Origin: Anaspis maculata
Lineage: Eukaryota; Arthropoda; Insecta; Coleoptera; Scraptiidae
Reading direction: 5' to 3'
NCBI GenBank assembly: GCA_949128115.1
Contig: OX421962.1
Span: 38,649,745-38,713,744 of the forward strand
Length of the DNA stretch: 64,000 nt
The position numbers were made by a program, and so were the translations under genes. The notes under the pieces are model-generated. The model made no database searches. It saw only the letters and a list, made by a program, of their open reading frames with translations, and was not told the DNA's origin. Within the stretch, counting starts at the first letter, position 1. Each line of letters begins with the position of its first letter. Positions 1 to 12,006 of this stretch are shown piece by piece.

Positions 1-12
1 CATTCTCAAATC

Positions 13-156
13 TAATGGCGTTTTCCACTGGGAAAAAAAGTGCGCACTAACTGCTCTGACCTTGCGCATGGACCAATAGCAGGGCTTCCTGGTGAGTTTC
101 TATGACAACGAGAGCAAAAAGTGCGCACTTTTTTTTACCAGTGGAAAACGCTATTA
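13..156. mobile_element. Small MITE, 144 bp
   Basis: 36-bp inverted ends: TAATGGCGTTTTCCACTGG... at 13-48 and its complement at 120-156, including AGTGCGCACT. No coding capacity. Confidence 0.85.
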
Positions 157-569
157 ATAACACGCGTCCGCGGCATGAAATAAGGGTTAGAGAGTAGTGG
201 ATTGTGGATGTTGGCGTTAGGAATGATAAATGTCATGGCAAAACGTAAGACTGACAGCTGGCAGAGTGCTGTTGCCATTTCCGTTGCTCATGCATCTGCA
301 CAATAACTTGATCGAAGTTAATTGCAATAAAATATATCCTTCCGATACCCGATTATCTCGGAAACTTCAAAGTTCAGTGGTTTGAGGGGATGAGATATAC
401 CCCTCAGCAAAAATGAAAGAAGATGAGAAAGCTATCAAAGTATCAAGCTCACAAAAAGCAATATGTATTTTTAACTCAAATTTCACATTACGCGGCCACA
501 TAGATATACATGGTGATCCCGCGAAACTCCCCCCCTCCATACTGAAGGTTTCCCCTTTGAGATATTTGT

Positions 570-2180
570 AAAGGAAAAAGTTTTTCCTGGACCATTTTTC
601 CCGTAGATTTCAAAATTGGAAACTATAATATTGTGCACCATATAATATAAAAAAGGGTGTCGCAAAAACTTTTTTGTTGTTGCAACACTCTGTAAATTCG
701 AATTGCAATCGATGTATTTCTTTATTCTGAATACAAATATACAGGGTGGGCAAATTTTGATGTTTCTATAGAAGATCTCGGTAACTCTAAGAGCTATGAA
801 AAACCATACATGGATGGTACCTTCTTGATCGCTTTTTTTGAGACGAACTCAATGGTGAAAACTAGAACTTGCTATCGTCTTTTGTTTTTGAGCTATATTT
901 AAAAGTTTGATTTTTCACGATTTTGATGAATGTCGATATCTTTCTTGGTTTCCAAGTTACAGAAAAGATATTCACACTTTCTTTAGGCACTTTTTTGAGT
1001 AGAATGAACTTACCTTAGCAGATTTGAAAAAACTTCTTTTGTTTTTTGGTTATAACACAAAGTTGTATTTTTTCATAGGCAAGTCATAGTTGGCTATAGA
1101 CTAATCAAATAGAGTGTTTTTTCTCTTTTCAACGATATATAACATGCCTGACAAAAACTTATGGAAAGTTACATTTCTCAAAATAAACTGACTGAGTCAC
1201 TGAGTCACTGAGTCAAAACAGTGAACAAATGTCTCAGGTAACTATGACAAATTCAAGGTGAAGAGTCAAAACAGTGAAAAATGTCTCGGGTAAAAATGAC
1301 AAATTTAGTTTATTTTGAAAAATGTAACTTTTCATAAGTTTTTGACAGACATGTTGTATATTGTTGAAAAGAGAAAAAAACACTCTATTTAATTTGTTCA
1401 TGGCCAACTATGACTTGCCTATGAAAAAATACAACTTTGTGTTATAACCAAAAAACAAAAGAAGTTTTTTCAAATATGTCAAGGTAATTTCATTCTACTC
1501 AAAAAAGTGCCTCAAGAAAGTGTAAATATCTTTTATGTAACTTGGAAACCAAGAAATATATCGACATTCATCGATAGCTTTCACCATTGAGTTCGTCTCA
1601 AAAAAGCGATCGAGAAGGTACCATCCATTTTTTCATAGCTCTTATAGTTACCGAGATCTCCTATAGAAACATCCAAATCTGTCCACCCTGTACATATACC
1701 ACAGTGTTCAGTTGTTATTTTAAAAGGCAACTTGTCAAAAAAAAAATCAAAAATCTCATGATACCGACCTGAACTTACGTTTATTTGGCTAAAAATTAGT
1801 TCTGAAATTTGATCCACAATTTTTTCAAATGTTAGGTCTATTTTTGAGTTTTAAAAGAAATTATCTCTCGAAAAACAAATTTATGCGAATTTGAGAAATT
1901 TTCTAGCCAAATGAACGGAAGTTTAGGTCAGTTTAGGTCAGTATCTTGGGATTTTTGTGGATTTTTTGACAATTTGCCTTTGGAAATACCAAACTCAACA
2001 CTGTGGTATATTATATTTGTATCCAGAATGAAAAACTACATCAGCTGCAATTCGAATACACAGAGTGTAACATCAACACAAAAAGTTTTTTCGCGACACC
2101 CTGTATATTATAGCTTGTAAAATATTGTTTCCACTTTTGAAATTTACGGAAAAAAGTGTTCAAGAAAAGTTTTATTTCTT
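570..2180. mobile_element. Nested foldback elements (three palindromes)
   Basis: Outer arms (about 575-740 and 2009-2180) share GTGTCGCxAAAAxxTTTTT and TTCTGxATACAAATAT motifs in inverted orientation. Between them sit two independent palindromes: 740-1692, ending TACAGGGTGG on both sides with arms of about 450 bp, and 1697-2009, ending ACCACAGTGTT. Short ORFs here come from the repeats. Confidence 0.8.
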
Positions 2181-2189
2181 TTTTTCTTG

Positions 2190-2925
2190 GGCTGATCGTA
2201 ACCTCGATCGTAACGTAACGAAAATTTGGTGTAGTGTGCATACGTTCCGTAGGGTATTTATTGAAAAAAATACAATATATAAGTAGCGCATGTTCAGAAA
2301 TTGATTTACAAGCACATATTCGCATTTATAGATTCCCTCCGCATCCGCATCGGACTACAAATTCCATTCGCACTCGCAAATATGCAGTTTCTGGCCTATA
2401 ATGACACAAACTGCCTGACACCCTACAATGCCATGAAAGCATCTTTTTGTTGATGCCATCTACCGAACAGTAGCATAAACATTCCTGTCTAGTTTATCAC
2501 CATTAGAGGGTTTGACCGTTTTCTTTACGTTTACCTAAAGGGATCTACGGGTCGCTCTGGGTGGTGAGGCGATATTGCCGCCATCTCGCGGAGGCGAATC
2601 ACATTATTTTGCCTTGACTTTAAACCTTAACACCACAGACGAATGCTGTATCTGTATCTCTATATATTGTGTACAAGAACCCCCTTTTGGGGTATGTTAT
2701 CACCTTTTAAACTCTTTCATTAGTATCCCATCAGTATTTTTTTATGTATTTTCAACAGTTTACATTCAAATTGAAATCAATCTGACAGGAGGTAAACAAG
2801 CCGAAATCGGTGATGAATTCAATTGTTTTTTATCATCGCTGTGATATCTATCCCCTTGGTACCCCGAATCCGTGAATCTCATTGGCTGAAACACAGTCTA
2901 GTTACCTATGCGTTATACCTATAGT
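2190..2925. other. No gene recognised
   Basis: AT-rich sequence with no convincing coding region, RNA gene or repeat structure seen. Confidence 0.5.
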
Positions 2926-3147
2926 CATATTGATATTTTTATATTTATCAATTTTTGATACTTTGATATTTATTGATATTTTGATAATTATAAATTTTTG
3001 ATACTTTGATAATTATTGATTTTTGATATTTTGATAATTATCAATGTTTGATACTTTGATAATTATCGATATTTGATATATCAATAATTATCGATATTTT
3101 TTTCTTATCAAACTTTGATACCCGGATCACGATATCGCCCATCCCTA
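2926..3147. repeat. Truncated copy of the AT-rich hAT-like MITE
   Basis: TGATATTTTGATAATTATC-type units ending in GATATCGCCCATCCCTA, the same right end as the element at 16782-17683. The left terminal repeat is absent. Confidence 0.75.
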
Positions 3148-3239
3148 TCCACGGGAAGGCGCTCATGTTCTCGCTTTGTCCGTCTTTCCGTCACAGCTCA
3201 GCATCATTCTAGTCCTAGAGAAAGGTTTTTTGCGAAAAT

Positions 3240-3437
3240 ATTCTGAACCTGCTGTAATTTGTTTTTTTGTAGTAATGTGTTTTATCGATATTGTCTATAT
3301 TATAAAAATGTCGTAATCTTAATTTCTTATTATGCAGCTTTATTGAATGGCGGAAGACCAGCTTCGGCTGAGGTACATCCAAAATTGGAATGTGACGAAT
3401 TGTTTCATTTGAATTTGAATAAACAAACAAACAAACT
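3240..3437 (+). mobile_element. 3' end of a truncated retroelement with an AAAC tail
   Basis: GTTTCATTTGAATTTGAATA followed by three to four AAAC units, the usual form of the 3' end of a LINE or LINE-mobilised SINE. No coding sequence remains. Confidence 0.5.
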
Positions 3438-3514
3438 TCCAGGAGGGCGGCGACCCCCTACAAACGGCGCTGATAATACTGATACTTTCTACTCCTTCCC
3501 CAGAAGTTTTTTAA

Positions 3515-3740
3515 ATGTTGTTGCTGCTGATACGTTACTCTCATGTCGGCCTTGCCCATGCTTTGTCTTCATTTGCGCTCACGCTGCGCGCGGTTTCACT
3601 TGATAATTCAAACTAAACCGAAATTTTTTTATTTGTGTTATAGCTGTAGCTGTACAGTTCCTAATTTCATCTATTGAAGCAAAGGTCCATACCAATTAAA
3701 TCGTATTTTGTGATTATTTGTATACGACCCCATTGGAGCG
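3515..3740. repeat. Partial copy of the 4687-5270 MITE
   Basis: Shares a direct match with 4948-5205 (GCTGATACGTT..CTCTCATGTCG, GGTCCATACCAAT, GTATACGACCCCATTG), about 85% identical by eye. Lacks the terminal repeats. Confidence 0.8.
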
Positions 3741-3776
3741 CTCTTAATATAGAGGGAGAAGAGCACTAAACACAAG

Positions 3777-4435
3777 GGGAGCCCACTAAACAACCCACAG
3801 CGGAATCATCCTACCATTGAAACATCCTACCGGAAAAACAGCCACCGCTCATTTTGCCACGAATTCTGCAACCGTGCAAACATGCTACTGCTAAATCAAC
3901 ACACCGGAAAAAGTGCAACCACGCATTTAGCCACCGAGACCGCTACCGCGCATTCATCCTACTGCTAAAGCAACACACCCGGAGAAACAGCCACCGCTCA
4001 TTTTGCCACGAATTCTGCAACCCCGCAGACATGCTACTGCTCAATCAACACACCGGAAAAAGTGAAACCGCTCATTTAGCCACCGAGAGCGCTGCCGCGC
4101 ATTCATCCTACTGCTGAAGCGCTCTCGGTGGCTAAATGAGCGGTTGCACTTTTTCCGGTGTGTTGATTGAGCAGTAGCATGTGTGCGGGGTTGCAGAATT
4201 CGTGGCAAAATGAGCGGTGGCTGTTTCTCCGGGTGTGTTGCTTCAGCAGTAGGATGAATGCGCGGTAGCGGTCTCGGTGGCTAAATGCGTGGTGGCACTT
4301 TTTCCGGTGTGTTGATTTAACAGTAGCATGTTTGCACGGTTGCAGAATTCGTGGCAAAATGAGCGGTGGCTGTTTCTCCGGTAGGATGTTTTAATGGTAG
4401 GTTTGATTTCTCGGTGGGCTGTTGCATAGGGACTC
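3777..4435. mobile_element. Large palindrome with internal tandem units
   Basis: Arms of about 320 bp meet near 4115. Each arm holds repeated units built from CCACCGCTCATTTTGCCACG, TGCTACTGCTxAATCAACAC and CACCGGAAAAAGTG. The flanks share AACACAAG (3769-3776 and 4436-4443), a possible 8-bp target duplication. Open reading frames on both strands encode nearly the same peptide because of the symmetry. Confidence 0.8.
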
Positions 4436-4686
4436 AACACAAGTACCTACCTTAAGGACGGCATTTCCTAGCATAAAAAATGGCTGAAACAGACTGCGGA
4501 TTAGCTGCAGAGCGAAAGAGAAATAGATAGATTCTTGTGGCGTGAGTTTCGGTCAAATCTGTGCAGCTAAAAATCTAACAAAAAAATGAAATACTCAAAT
4601 CTGGGCTGGCAAGAGAAGGGCATTTTAAAAAAAAAAAAAAGAATTTTGAAAAAAAGATCGAGTTTTTTTATTTTTGAAATTTTGAA

Positions 4687-5270
4687 ATACCGGGTGTTTA
4701 AAAATGTCTGTGATTGCATCGCCTTTGGAACCCGCTTTCGATCACTACAATGGCGTCTTATACGATTTTTTTAAATTTCATTTAACCAAAGTACAATGTG
4801 AGATTACCACAGACATAGCAACATAGTATCTTAGAAGCAACTACTTTTCTTGGAAAAAAAGAGTTGAAAATCGAGGCGCGAAGCAGAGCGGTTTGATTTC
4901 AACGTCTAGTGACGTAACTAGACCTTGCGTGTTGCTATGGCAACGATGCTGTCGTTACTGCTGATACGTTGCTCTCATGTCGACCTTGTCCATGCTTTGT
5001 TTTCATTCGCGCGAACGCTGCGCGCGATTTCACTTGATTTAAACCGATAGACTGGAAGAAGCGAAGCTTCAATTACTTTTTTCTCGGCCGATTTTGTTTT
5101 ATTCGTGTTTTAGCTGCACAGTTGCTAATTCTATCTATTTAATGAAAGGTCCATACCAATCAAATCGTATTTTGTGATTCTTGTATACGACCCCATTGCG
5201 CCTGTTACTGCGTTTTTCGGCCTGACCTATGCCTGCCGCGATCACAGATTCTTATAAACACCCCGTACTT
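4687..5270. mobile_element. MITE with ACCGGGTGTTT-type ends
   Basis: Left end ACCGGGTGTTTAAAAATGTC then CTGTGATTGC; right end is the imperfect inverse (GCGATCACAG, AAACACCCCGTACT). The inner right half recurs at 3515-3740. Confidence 0.7.
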
Positions 5271-5279
5271 ATACGTTTT

Positions 5280-6800
5280 CATATTTGATTTTAGAATCTC
5301 CTTCTTTTTTTTATTTCCCTACTCCACTGGTTTACATGAAACTCACGTTTAAAAAATAAACAGTAGAAAATGCCGTCCCTAAAGTATAACACGCATAGTT
5401 TGGCGATTTTTTGTAGAGAGCTGTATGATTGGGAGTTATTCTCAAAGCTGGTGCTCAAATAAGTATCTGTCGCGTCCTCGGGTATGATAACTGTGGAGCT
5501 ATTATTGCTCTTGAAGAGAGCAGGATTTTTAAAAACAAATAAATGCACATCGGTTACACTTATACCTACAGTAGAAGCAGGGCAGTAGTTCAAGTTCAAC
5601 ATGTGAGCAATGTAGCAATAAAACCAAAATTTTCATTGGTCAATTGGACAGAATCCACTAAACAAAATCTTGATGAGTTCGCTGTTAGCTAGCTGTTCTC
5701 TGATTATCTTTCTTTGGTGCATTTAAACTGCCCTGATGGGCTCGAAATGCGATAGGTACCTATCTAGTTTTGGAAGACCTTGTTTGTTGTTGACCCATTT
5801 TATATTTTTAATGTATACCGTCAACGAGATGAAGAAACTCAGTAAGTATTCACTTTACGCGCCATCCAACTCACCGGAGTTTGAATTCCGGGAGGGGCTC
5901 ATGCGCTCTGGCTCTGCGATCGATTTTCCAGCGGTTCAGGTCCAGCGACTAGCTAGCAGCCTCAGCAATCCTGCTGAAATGTGGGCGTAACGGGGTGATA
6001 TTATTAAAAAAAAATAACAACGGGACTATGAATGTTTTGAACTGTAAATATTGTTTAAGTTTGTTGTTACTGTTTGTCCTTCAGCTCAAGGATGTCCGAG
6101 GTAAGCTTTACGTCCTATAACGTCCATCCATGCGATATGTCGATAATTGATGTTAGCAATGCACAACCACAAAGAAATCAGCTCAGTCCCTCAGGTCACG
6201 CAGTCTTATTACTTCACCATTTGCCTTTTATTACCGAATTTGTCATTTTGATAGGGTTTTGCATGTTGCTGTATCATTAATGCAGAAGGTGTTATTATTA
6301 CATGTTAGTGTTAATTATGTACCCACCTACCTACCACCTGCCTATACGCTATACGTGATGGAAAGTGAAAAAATTATTGAAAACAAACGTCGTGCTAAGC
6401 ACCTCCGCCATTATAGGGCTTCATTAATCTAGAAAATGAGTTACCTGCTACCTAGGATATTTATTTTCATGTTTTTTGGAGTGTAAATTACACAGTTAGA
6501 TACACACAATAATACAAGCATCATTACTCAATTTTATTTATTACATAGCTAGCTTTATTAGAGAGGTTTCATTTTTCTCACAGGGAACATGATGCCTAAA
6601 GTTACCTACCTATATACCTAATAAGTTAAGTACCTACTATACCTAAGTATTTGAGTAGGTGTATTGTGTACCTCTGCTATGCGTAAATAAACAGTTTATC
6701 AAGACACCAAACTCTTTAGTAGGTACTCATACTTGAAATAGTAAAAAATGTATCTCTATTACTATATTGAAATAGTAAATAGTGAATGTAGGTCTCAAAA
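5280..6800. other. No gene recognised
   Basis: Only short ORFs without recognisable motifs; ACCTAC/TAGGTA microsatellite-like runs from 6300 to 6730. Confidence 0.5.
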
Positions 6801-6804
6801 TTAA

Positions 6805-6936
6805 TATATTATTATACGAGTGACGAAGTTTGTCACACGACTGTTTTTGGGGCACGACGAACGCAGTGAGGACGGTCCTGAAGAAAGGAGTGTGACGAAA
6901 CGTCTTATTAAACGACTGTATCATACTATTTCACCT
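6805..6936 (+). repeat. Dispersed repeat, copy 1 (CGAAGTTTGTCACACGACTG)
   Basis: Contains ATATTATTATACGAG, GACGAAGTTTGTCACACGAC and GACGAACGCAGTGAGGA, ending near ACGTCTTATTAAA. Same orientation as copies at 8867 and 58474. Confidence 0.8.
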
Positions 6937-7815
6937 CGAATATGTTAAAAAGAATTCGAAAATTTGATAGTAGATATTGCCTTACGGTTGCATACAATAC
7001 GAGAATGATTAAACTGCTCACAAATTGAAGTGGATATTTTTAAAAAAAGGTTTTTCTAAAATCGCCAGAAAACTCTTGAATACCTATCACTCGATTGTGA
7101 AACCGCTTGCACTGTTTTGAAGAAAAATGTCAATATTTTGAAGAACTACTGAAGTCCTCTACAAAAATTACACGGATATGTCTAATACAGGGTGATGAAA
7201 AAAGTCGTTCAGTTTTGTTCTTTTTTAATCTCATGCAGGAGATTGTTTATCCACCCTGTACACCTATACTTAGTTGGATCTTATAGTCTGCAGCTTATGT
7301 AACTCGCTAGTTCTCATTTTTCCGCTTTCCGTTGCGTACTTACCGAAATTATAGCCTTTTTACTTCCCAAAGTCATTTTGTTGATGAATAAATCCGGGGG
7401 GGCTACTGGATTTTCTGGTACTTACAAAACAATGCCTCTTGGTACTTTTAGAACAATTCTTTGAGCAGATTTCAAATGGAAGACTACATAAAAATATACA
7501 GGGTGTCGCATGAACGAAGAAATTTGTTTCTGATACCTTATTACAGGTTGTTGAAAATTTCACTTTTCAATTTTACAATTTTATGTCTAACAGGAAGAGA
7601 TCTTCCATCACTGAAATTATTCTCGGGCGACCTTGTCCATGTGTGATTCGGGCACTGCCAGTGGCCAGGAGCAGCAACGGCGCCAGGGGGTGGCCAGGGT
7701 GGGCACGTGCCTCCCCTAAAATCATAGGTGCCCACCTGCGTGCCCACTCGATTTCTCAGAAAATTTCTCGGAAAATGTAATATGAAAAAACCACACAACC
7801 TGAATTGCTTAACTA

Positions 7816-7980
7816 AGTATAGACAATACAAATAGAGTAGACCATATGTTATCACCACCGTCGTCACGGATATTGGGGCATCAAAAATCAGCCAACCTTT
7901 TGGACTCGCCTGGTTCCTACGCGACCGTGAATATCCGTGACGACATATGGTATTTTCTATTTGTATTGTCTATACATACT
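7816..7980. mobile_element. Palindromic MITE, 165 bp
   Basis: Ends AGTATAGACAATACAAATAG and its inverse, with inner inverted ACCATATG and GTCACGGATATT blocks. Confidence 0.8.
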
Positions 7981-8066
7981 AATGAAACAACCTAAAATAA
8001 GAATGTATCTCGTTGTTTTTCTTTCAAATCAACTTTTTTTCCAAATTGACAATTTCTCTTTGCCTT

Positions 8067-8193
8067 GTACCGTTGCGGACTTTTTAAAGTGGACGACAGT
8101 TGACAGATTTCTCAGGATTCTGGCCTGAACGTCGCATGACAGCAAGCCAACTCGTTGACATTGTCGTCCACTTTATTTTGGCCGCAATCGTAC
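8067..8193. mobile_element. 127-bp MITE (GTAC...TTGCGG ends), copy 1
   Basis: Ends GTACCGTTGCGG and CCGCAATCGTAC; inner AAAGTGGACGACA inverted. An inverted copy is at 21613-21742. Confidence 0.85.
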
Positions 8194-8866
8194 CATTCCG
8201 CAAGATATTTGCCACGCTATCAAACTTACCTGGAGTTGATCTTTGCAACGGTATTTTGATACTGATTATTTTGGAATAAAATGAATCTCAAATGATTTTT
8301 TTTGCGACACCCTGTATACATCAGATGGTTGAGACGCCATACCTTCGTTAATTTTTAAATCTGCGCAAAAAATCGTTCTGAAAGTACCAAGTGGCATAGC
8401 TTAGTACAAAAAAAAATCCAGTAGCGCCCGGATTTAGTAGATTCATCGATAAAACAACTTTGGAAAGTGAAAAGGCTATATTTCGGTAAGTACGCAACGG
8501 AAAGCAAAGAACTGACAAGTTACATAAGCTGCAGACTATAAGATCCAAGTGAATATAGGTGTACAGGGTGGATGAACAATCTCCTGCACGAGAGTAAAAA
8601 AGAACAAAACTGAACGACTTTTTTCATCACCCTGTATTAGACATATCCATGTGATTTTTGTGGAGGACTTCAGTAGTTCTTTGAAATATTGACTTTTTTC
8701 TTCGAAACAATGCAAGCGGTTTCACAATCGAGTGATATTCAAGAATTTTGTGGCGATTTTAAAAAAACCTTTTTTAAAAAATATCCACTTCAATTTGTGA
8801 GCTGTTAATTACACTGCTTTTAGTGTCGAAAAGTAGCCAGTAGGTATTACACCGAAATTGATAATA

Positions 8867-8986
8867 GTATATTATTATACGAGTTTAATTAGACGAAGTT
8901 TGTCACACGACTGTTTTTTGGGCCCGACGAACGCAGTGAGGAGCAACGTCTTATTAAATTCTTATTATAATATACTATTTTTTCCT
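8867..8986 (+). repeat. Dispersed repeat, copy 2 (CGAAGTTTGTCACACGACTG)
   Basis: Flanked by inverted TAGTATATTAT-type ends, so this copy looks like a complete small MITE of about 120 bp. Confidence 0.75.
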
Positions 8987-9184
8987 GGCCGTTACGACCC
9001 ACACCCAGGTTTTCACCAGTATTACCCGCGTTTGGTGCACGAATCCACTCTCAGACCTTCTTTCCTGCTCGGGTATCAATTTCGTCGAAACATTCCAACT
9101 GATATAGGAAGTCGATTGCATTGGACGTCGATTGCATTTTCAAATGGGACACGGATTCGGTTTTCCGGCAGTGACTTTTTTTAA

Positions 9185-9470
9185 AAGAAAAATTGCACTT
9201 TCCGTCAACTTACAAAAACTGCAGTGAAAACTTCGACCTGAGTAAGCCCTACAAATTTTCATTTCAAGTGCATACTTGCTGCGTAATAGTTGGAGAAAAA
9301 AATGAATTATTTTTTGGAAATTTTCCGCCCTGAAAAATCTGCAAATTTATAACTTTTTATCCCACGAACAAATGTTCGCATTTTTTTTAAACAAAAGGTA
9401 ACTTGTTCTTGAACATTTTCCTAATTTCCCGAGAGTTTTCCAGTTGAAAATGCAAAACCGGCCTGGTTTA
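9185..9470. repeat. Dispersed repeat, also at 30600-30905 inverted
   Basis: Shared blocks include CTTGTTCTTGAACATTTTCC, AAACTGCAG, and TTGGAGAAAA. Non-coding, unknown class. Confidence 0.7.
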
Positions 9471-9479
9471 TCGAGACCG

Positions 9480-9912
9480 GACTCAAATGATAGAGCTCGA
9501 TGCCATGATGAGATGGTGCAACATTAATGATCTGCGGCTGAACCCTGAGAAGTGCAGCGTGGTCAGCTTCACCAGGAAGAAACTCCCCCATCGGTTTCCG
9601 TCTGAGCTTGACAACATCACATTGACTAGATCCTCTGCCACAAAGGACCTAGGAGTAACCTTAGATGATGCTCTGTCATTTGTGCATCATGTTGACACTA
9701 TTTCTGCGTCTGCTCAGAGGACCCTCGGATTTTATACAGAAGATGCCGTGAGTTCCCAAGTACCAATGCCTTTGTGACATTACACAAGTCACTCGTTCGA
9801 CCTTAACTGGAGTATTCTGCGGTAATATGGTTGCCGCACTACGAAACTCACATAAAGAAGCTGGAGAATGTCCGGAGAAAGTCTCTGAAGCTCCCTACAA
9901 GAAGACAAAGCC
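9480..9912 (+). mobile_element. Non-LTR retrotransposon fragment (RT C-terminal region), left copy
   Basis: Encodes MRWCNINDLRLNPEKCSVVS and ATKDLGVTLDDALSFVHHVD, typical of the region after the YADD motif in Jockey/CR1-type RTs. The frame then breaks. About 300 bp (9612-9912) recurs in inverted orientation at 13688-13985. It stops abruptly where the LOA-type element begins. Confidence 0.75.
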
Positions 9913-10838
9913 ATGCAAAAGGCTGATGGTAGCTTCACACAGGACCTTAAGGGGAGCTTAAGAGTTCTTTCACAGACTCATTTCCCTGGGTCAAGTGAAG
10001 CTGCCGAAAATGGGACGAACAGTGTACCCTTCGAGCATAAGCCCACCTCCAAAGGTTGGCGAATTGCAAACAAAATTTCCAATTCAAAGAGAATCAAATG
10101 GGCTGTTAGAAGCTTCAAACCATATAAATCGCCAGGTGAAGATGGCATGTTTCCTGCTCTACTGCATAAGGGCATCGAATACCTGGCCCCGCAACTACAA
10201 GAAATCTTCAAGGCCTGCTATGTACTGGCCTACACTCCCAAAGTGTGGAAAGAGGCAAAGGTAATTTTTATACCCAAGGCAGGGAGACGGCCTCCGGAAG
10301 AGGCTAAATCCTACCGCCCCATTAGCCTCACATCGTTCCTCCTGAAAACCATGGAAAAAATTGTAGATAACTACCTGAGGAATGGCATCCTAAAAAGGAA
10401 CCCACTCCATATGCGACAATATGCATATCAGCCTGGAAAATCCACAGTGGATGCTCTACACAACCTAGTGTTAGAGATAGAGAAAACACTGAAAGCAAAA
10501 GAAATTGCGATCGGCACATTCGTGGATGTGGAGGGTGCTTTCGACAACACCACTTACTCGTCCATTGAAAGAGCCGCCAAGAGGAAGGGGATTGATACTC
10601 CTACCTTAAAATGGATCCAATCCATGCTTGTGGACCGGAAAGTAACCGCAGACCTTGGAGGAGAGTCCGTGACAGTCACCACTGGAAAAGGGTGTCCACA
10701 GGGTGGAATCTTATCGCCCCTCCTGTGGTGTCTTGTCGTGGATGAATTGCTCAGGAGGCTGACGGAACAGGGCTACAGCAGCTACGGATACGCCGACGAT
10801 GTAGCAGTCGTTGTCAAAGGAAAGTTTGAAGGTACGAA

Positions 10839-12006
10839 CAGGGGCGTTCCTAGGGCTTCCGCTGCCTTTGTGCGAAGGGAAACTTTGCTGCCCATCTAGA
10901 TGGAAAATGCAGAACAAATGGGGGGAGGGAGGTAGGTTTGAGGGACAACCACTAGAAGATCACAGTTCTTTCAAGAATTCAAAATCCCCCCAACTCTTTT
11001 GAAATGAAATTATTAAAAAAAGACGAACGTGGCGTGGTCGTGTTAGAAAAGGAATGGGAAGAGAAAGTGGAAGGGCAGGATTATTTTTTCAGTATGCAAA
11101 GGGATCCAGAGAAATCGAGAATATCGGGCATTCCCATCTAAATTGGGAAGACACAGTCTTATAAGGAAATATTATAATGCAGAGGGAGAATAAAAATGAC
11201 ATAAGGCAACTCTTAGAAATTTTCTTCATAAATTCGCATGTTAATACAAAAAATCCAATGCAGTTTTCACAGCAACCCTGTACTTAAAACATTTGTCTTG
11301 AGTTTATCGTCATCCTTGTTTCCTCTTGTTTAAAGTTTCAACTTTAACATACAAAAAATCCAATGCAGTTTTCACAGCAACCCTGTACTTAAAACATTTG
11401 TCTTGAGTTTATCGTCATCCTTGTTTCCTCTTGTTTAAAGTTTCAACTTTAACATAAGCTATAGACTTTGAAAATCGGTAAAAGAAGATCAAAGCTTGTC
11501 ACTACAAAACCAAACAGATGGATCTTTGAAGATCGTCCTGTAATTGCGGAGTTACAACAACACCCAAAGAATATCGGAGATATGAGGTCTGTCTCTATGC
11601 GTCTGACGTCGAGCTCGGAGACTGGGCTATATCAAACCGTCTCAACAGAAGTCAGATCGTTCAAAGTACTTAATCCAGGTTCATCAATTTTTGAGAGAAG
11701 ACAAATTTCAGAGTGTCACCCTAGACTAACTTGTTTTGAGCGGCACTTCAGATAGATTTGCTCGACTCGGCTGACATTATAGACTGACTACAACCTAAAA
11801 TTATAAATAATGGATTATAACACCCCTGGAGTGAGAAGTTTTGTCTTTTTATGCTCGGAATAATGATGTATCACAGATTTTGAACACGTCTGAAAAACAT
11901 TGTTCAGCCATCATTCTGCATCAGCACTTAGCCGAAAAAATGCTGCCCCTAAATTTAGCTGCCCTTGTTGTTCGCACAATAGGCACCATGCCTAGGAACG
12001 CCCCTG
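10839..12006. mobile_element. hAT-like DNA transposon (non-autonomous) inside the LOA element
   Basis: Left end CAGGGGCGTTCCTAGG, right end its exact inverse (CCTAGGAACGCCCCTG). It is flanked by a perfect 8-bp target duplication GGTACGAA (10831-10838 and 12007-12014). Eight-base duplications and CAGGGGCG-type ends fit the hAT superfamily. It interrupts the RT just after YADD. No transposase is recognisable in its 1168 bp; a 95-codon ORF at 11468-11755 matches nothing I know. Confidence 0.88.
11246..11455. repeat. 105-bp tandem duplication inside the hAT-like element
   Basis: Two adjacent copies (11246-11350, 11351-11455), apparently identical by eye, beginning ACAAAAAATCCAATGC and ending CTTTAACAT. 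The lack of divergence suggests the duplication is recent. Confidence 0.9.

Larger units (their letters stand above)
7010..8810. mobile_element. Foldback element with TACAGGGTG boundaries
   Basis: Outer arms 7010-7186 and 8637-8810 are inverted copies (TCACTCGATTGTGAAACCGC). Inside are further inverted arms bounded by TACAGGGTGATG (7187) and its inverse (8636), then by GTACAGGGTGGAT pairs. The centre (about 7515-8290) holds two other palindromes (7816-7980, 8067-8193). Confidence 0.8.

Noticed and set aside
3854..4440. Three overlapping ORFs with His/Cys-rich peptides on both strands
   Set aside because: They are mirror images caused by a palindromic repeat; no independent sign of coding.
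7541..7867. 108-codon ORF on the - strand
   Set aside because: Spans parts of two nested repeat elements; no protein similarity I can name.
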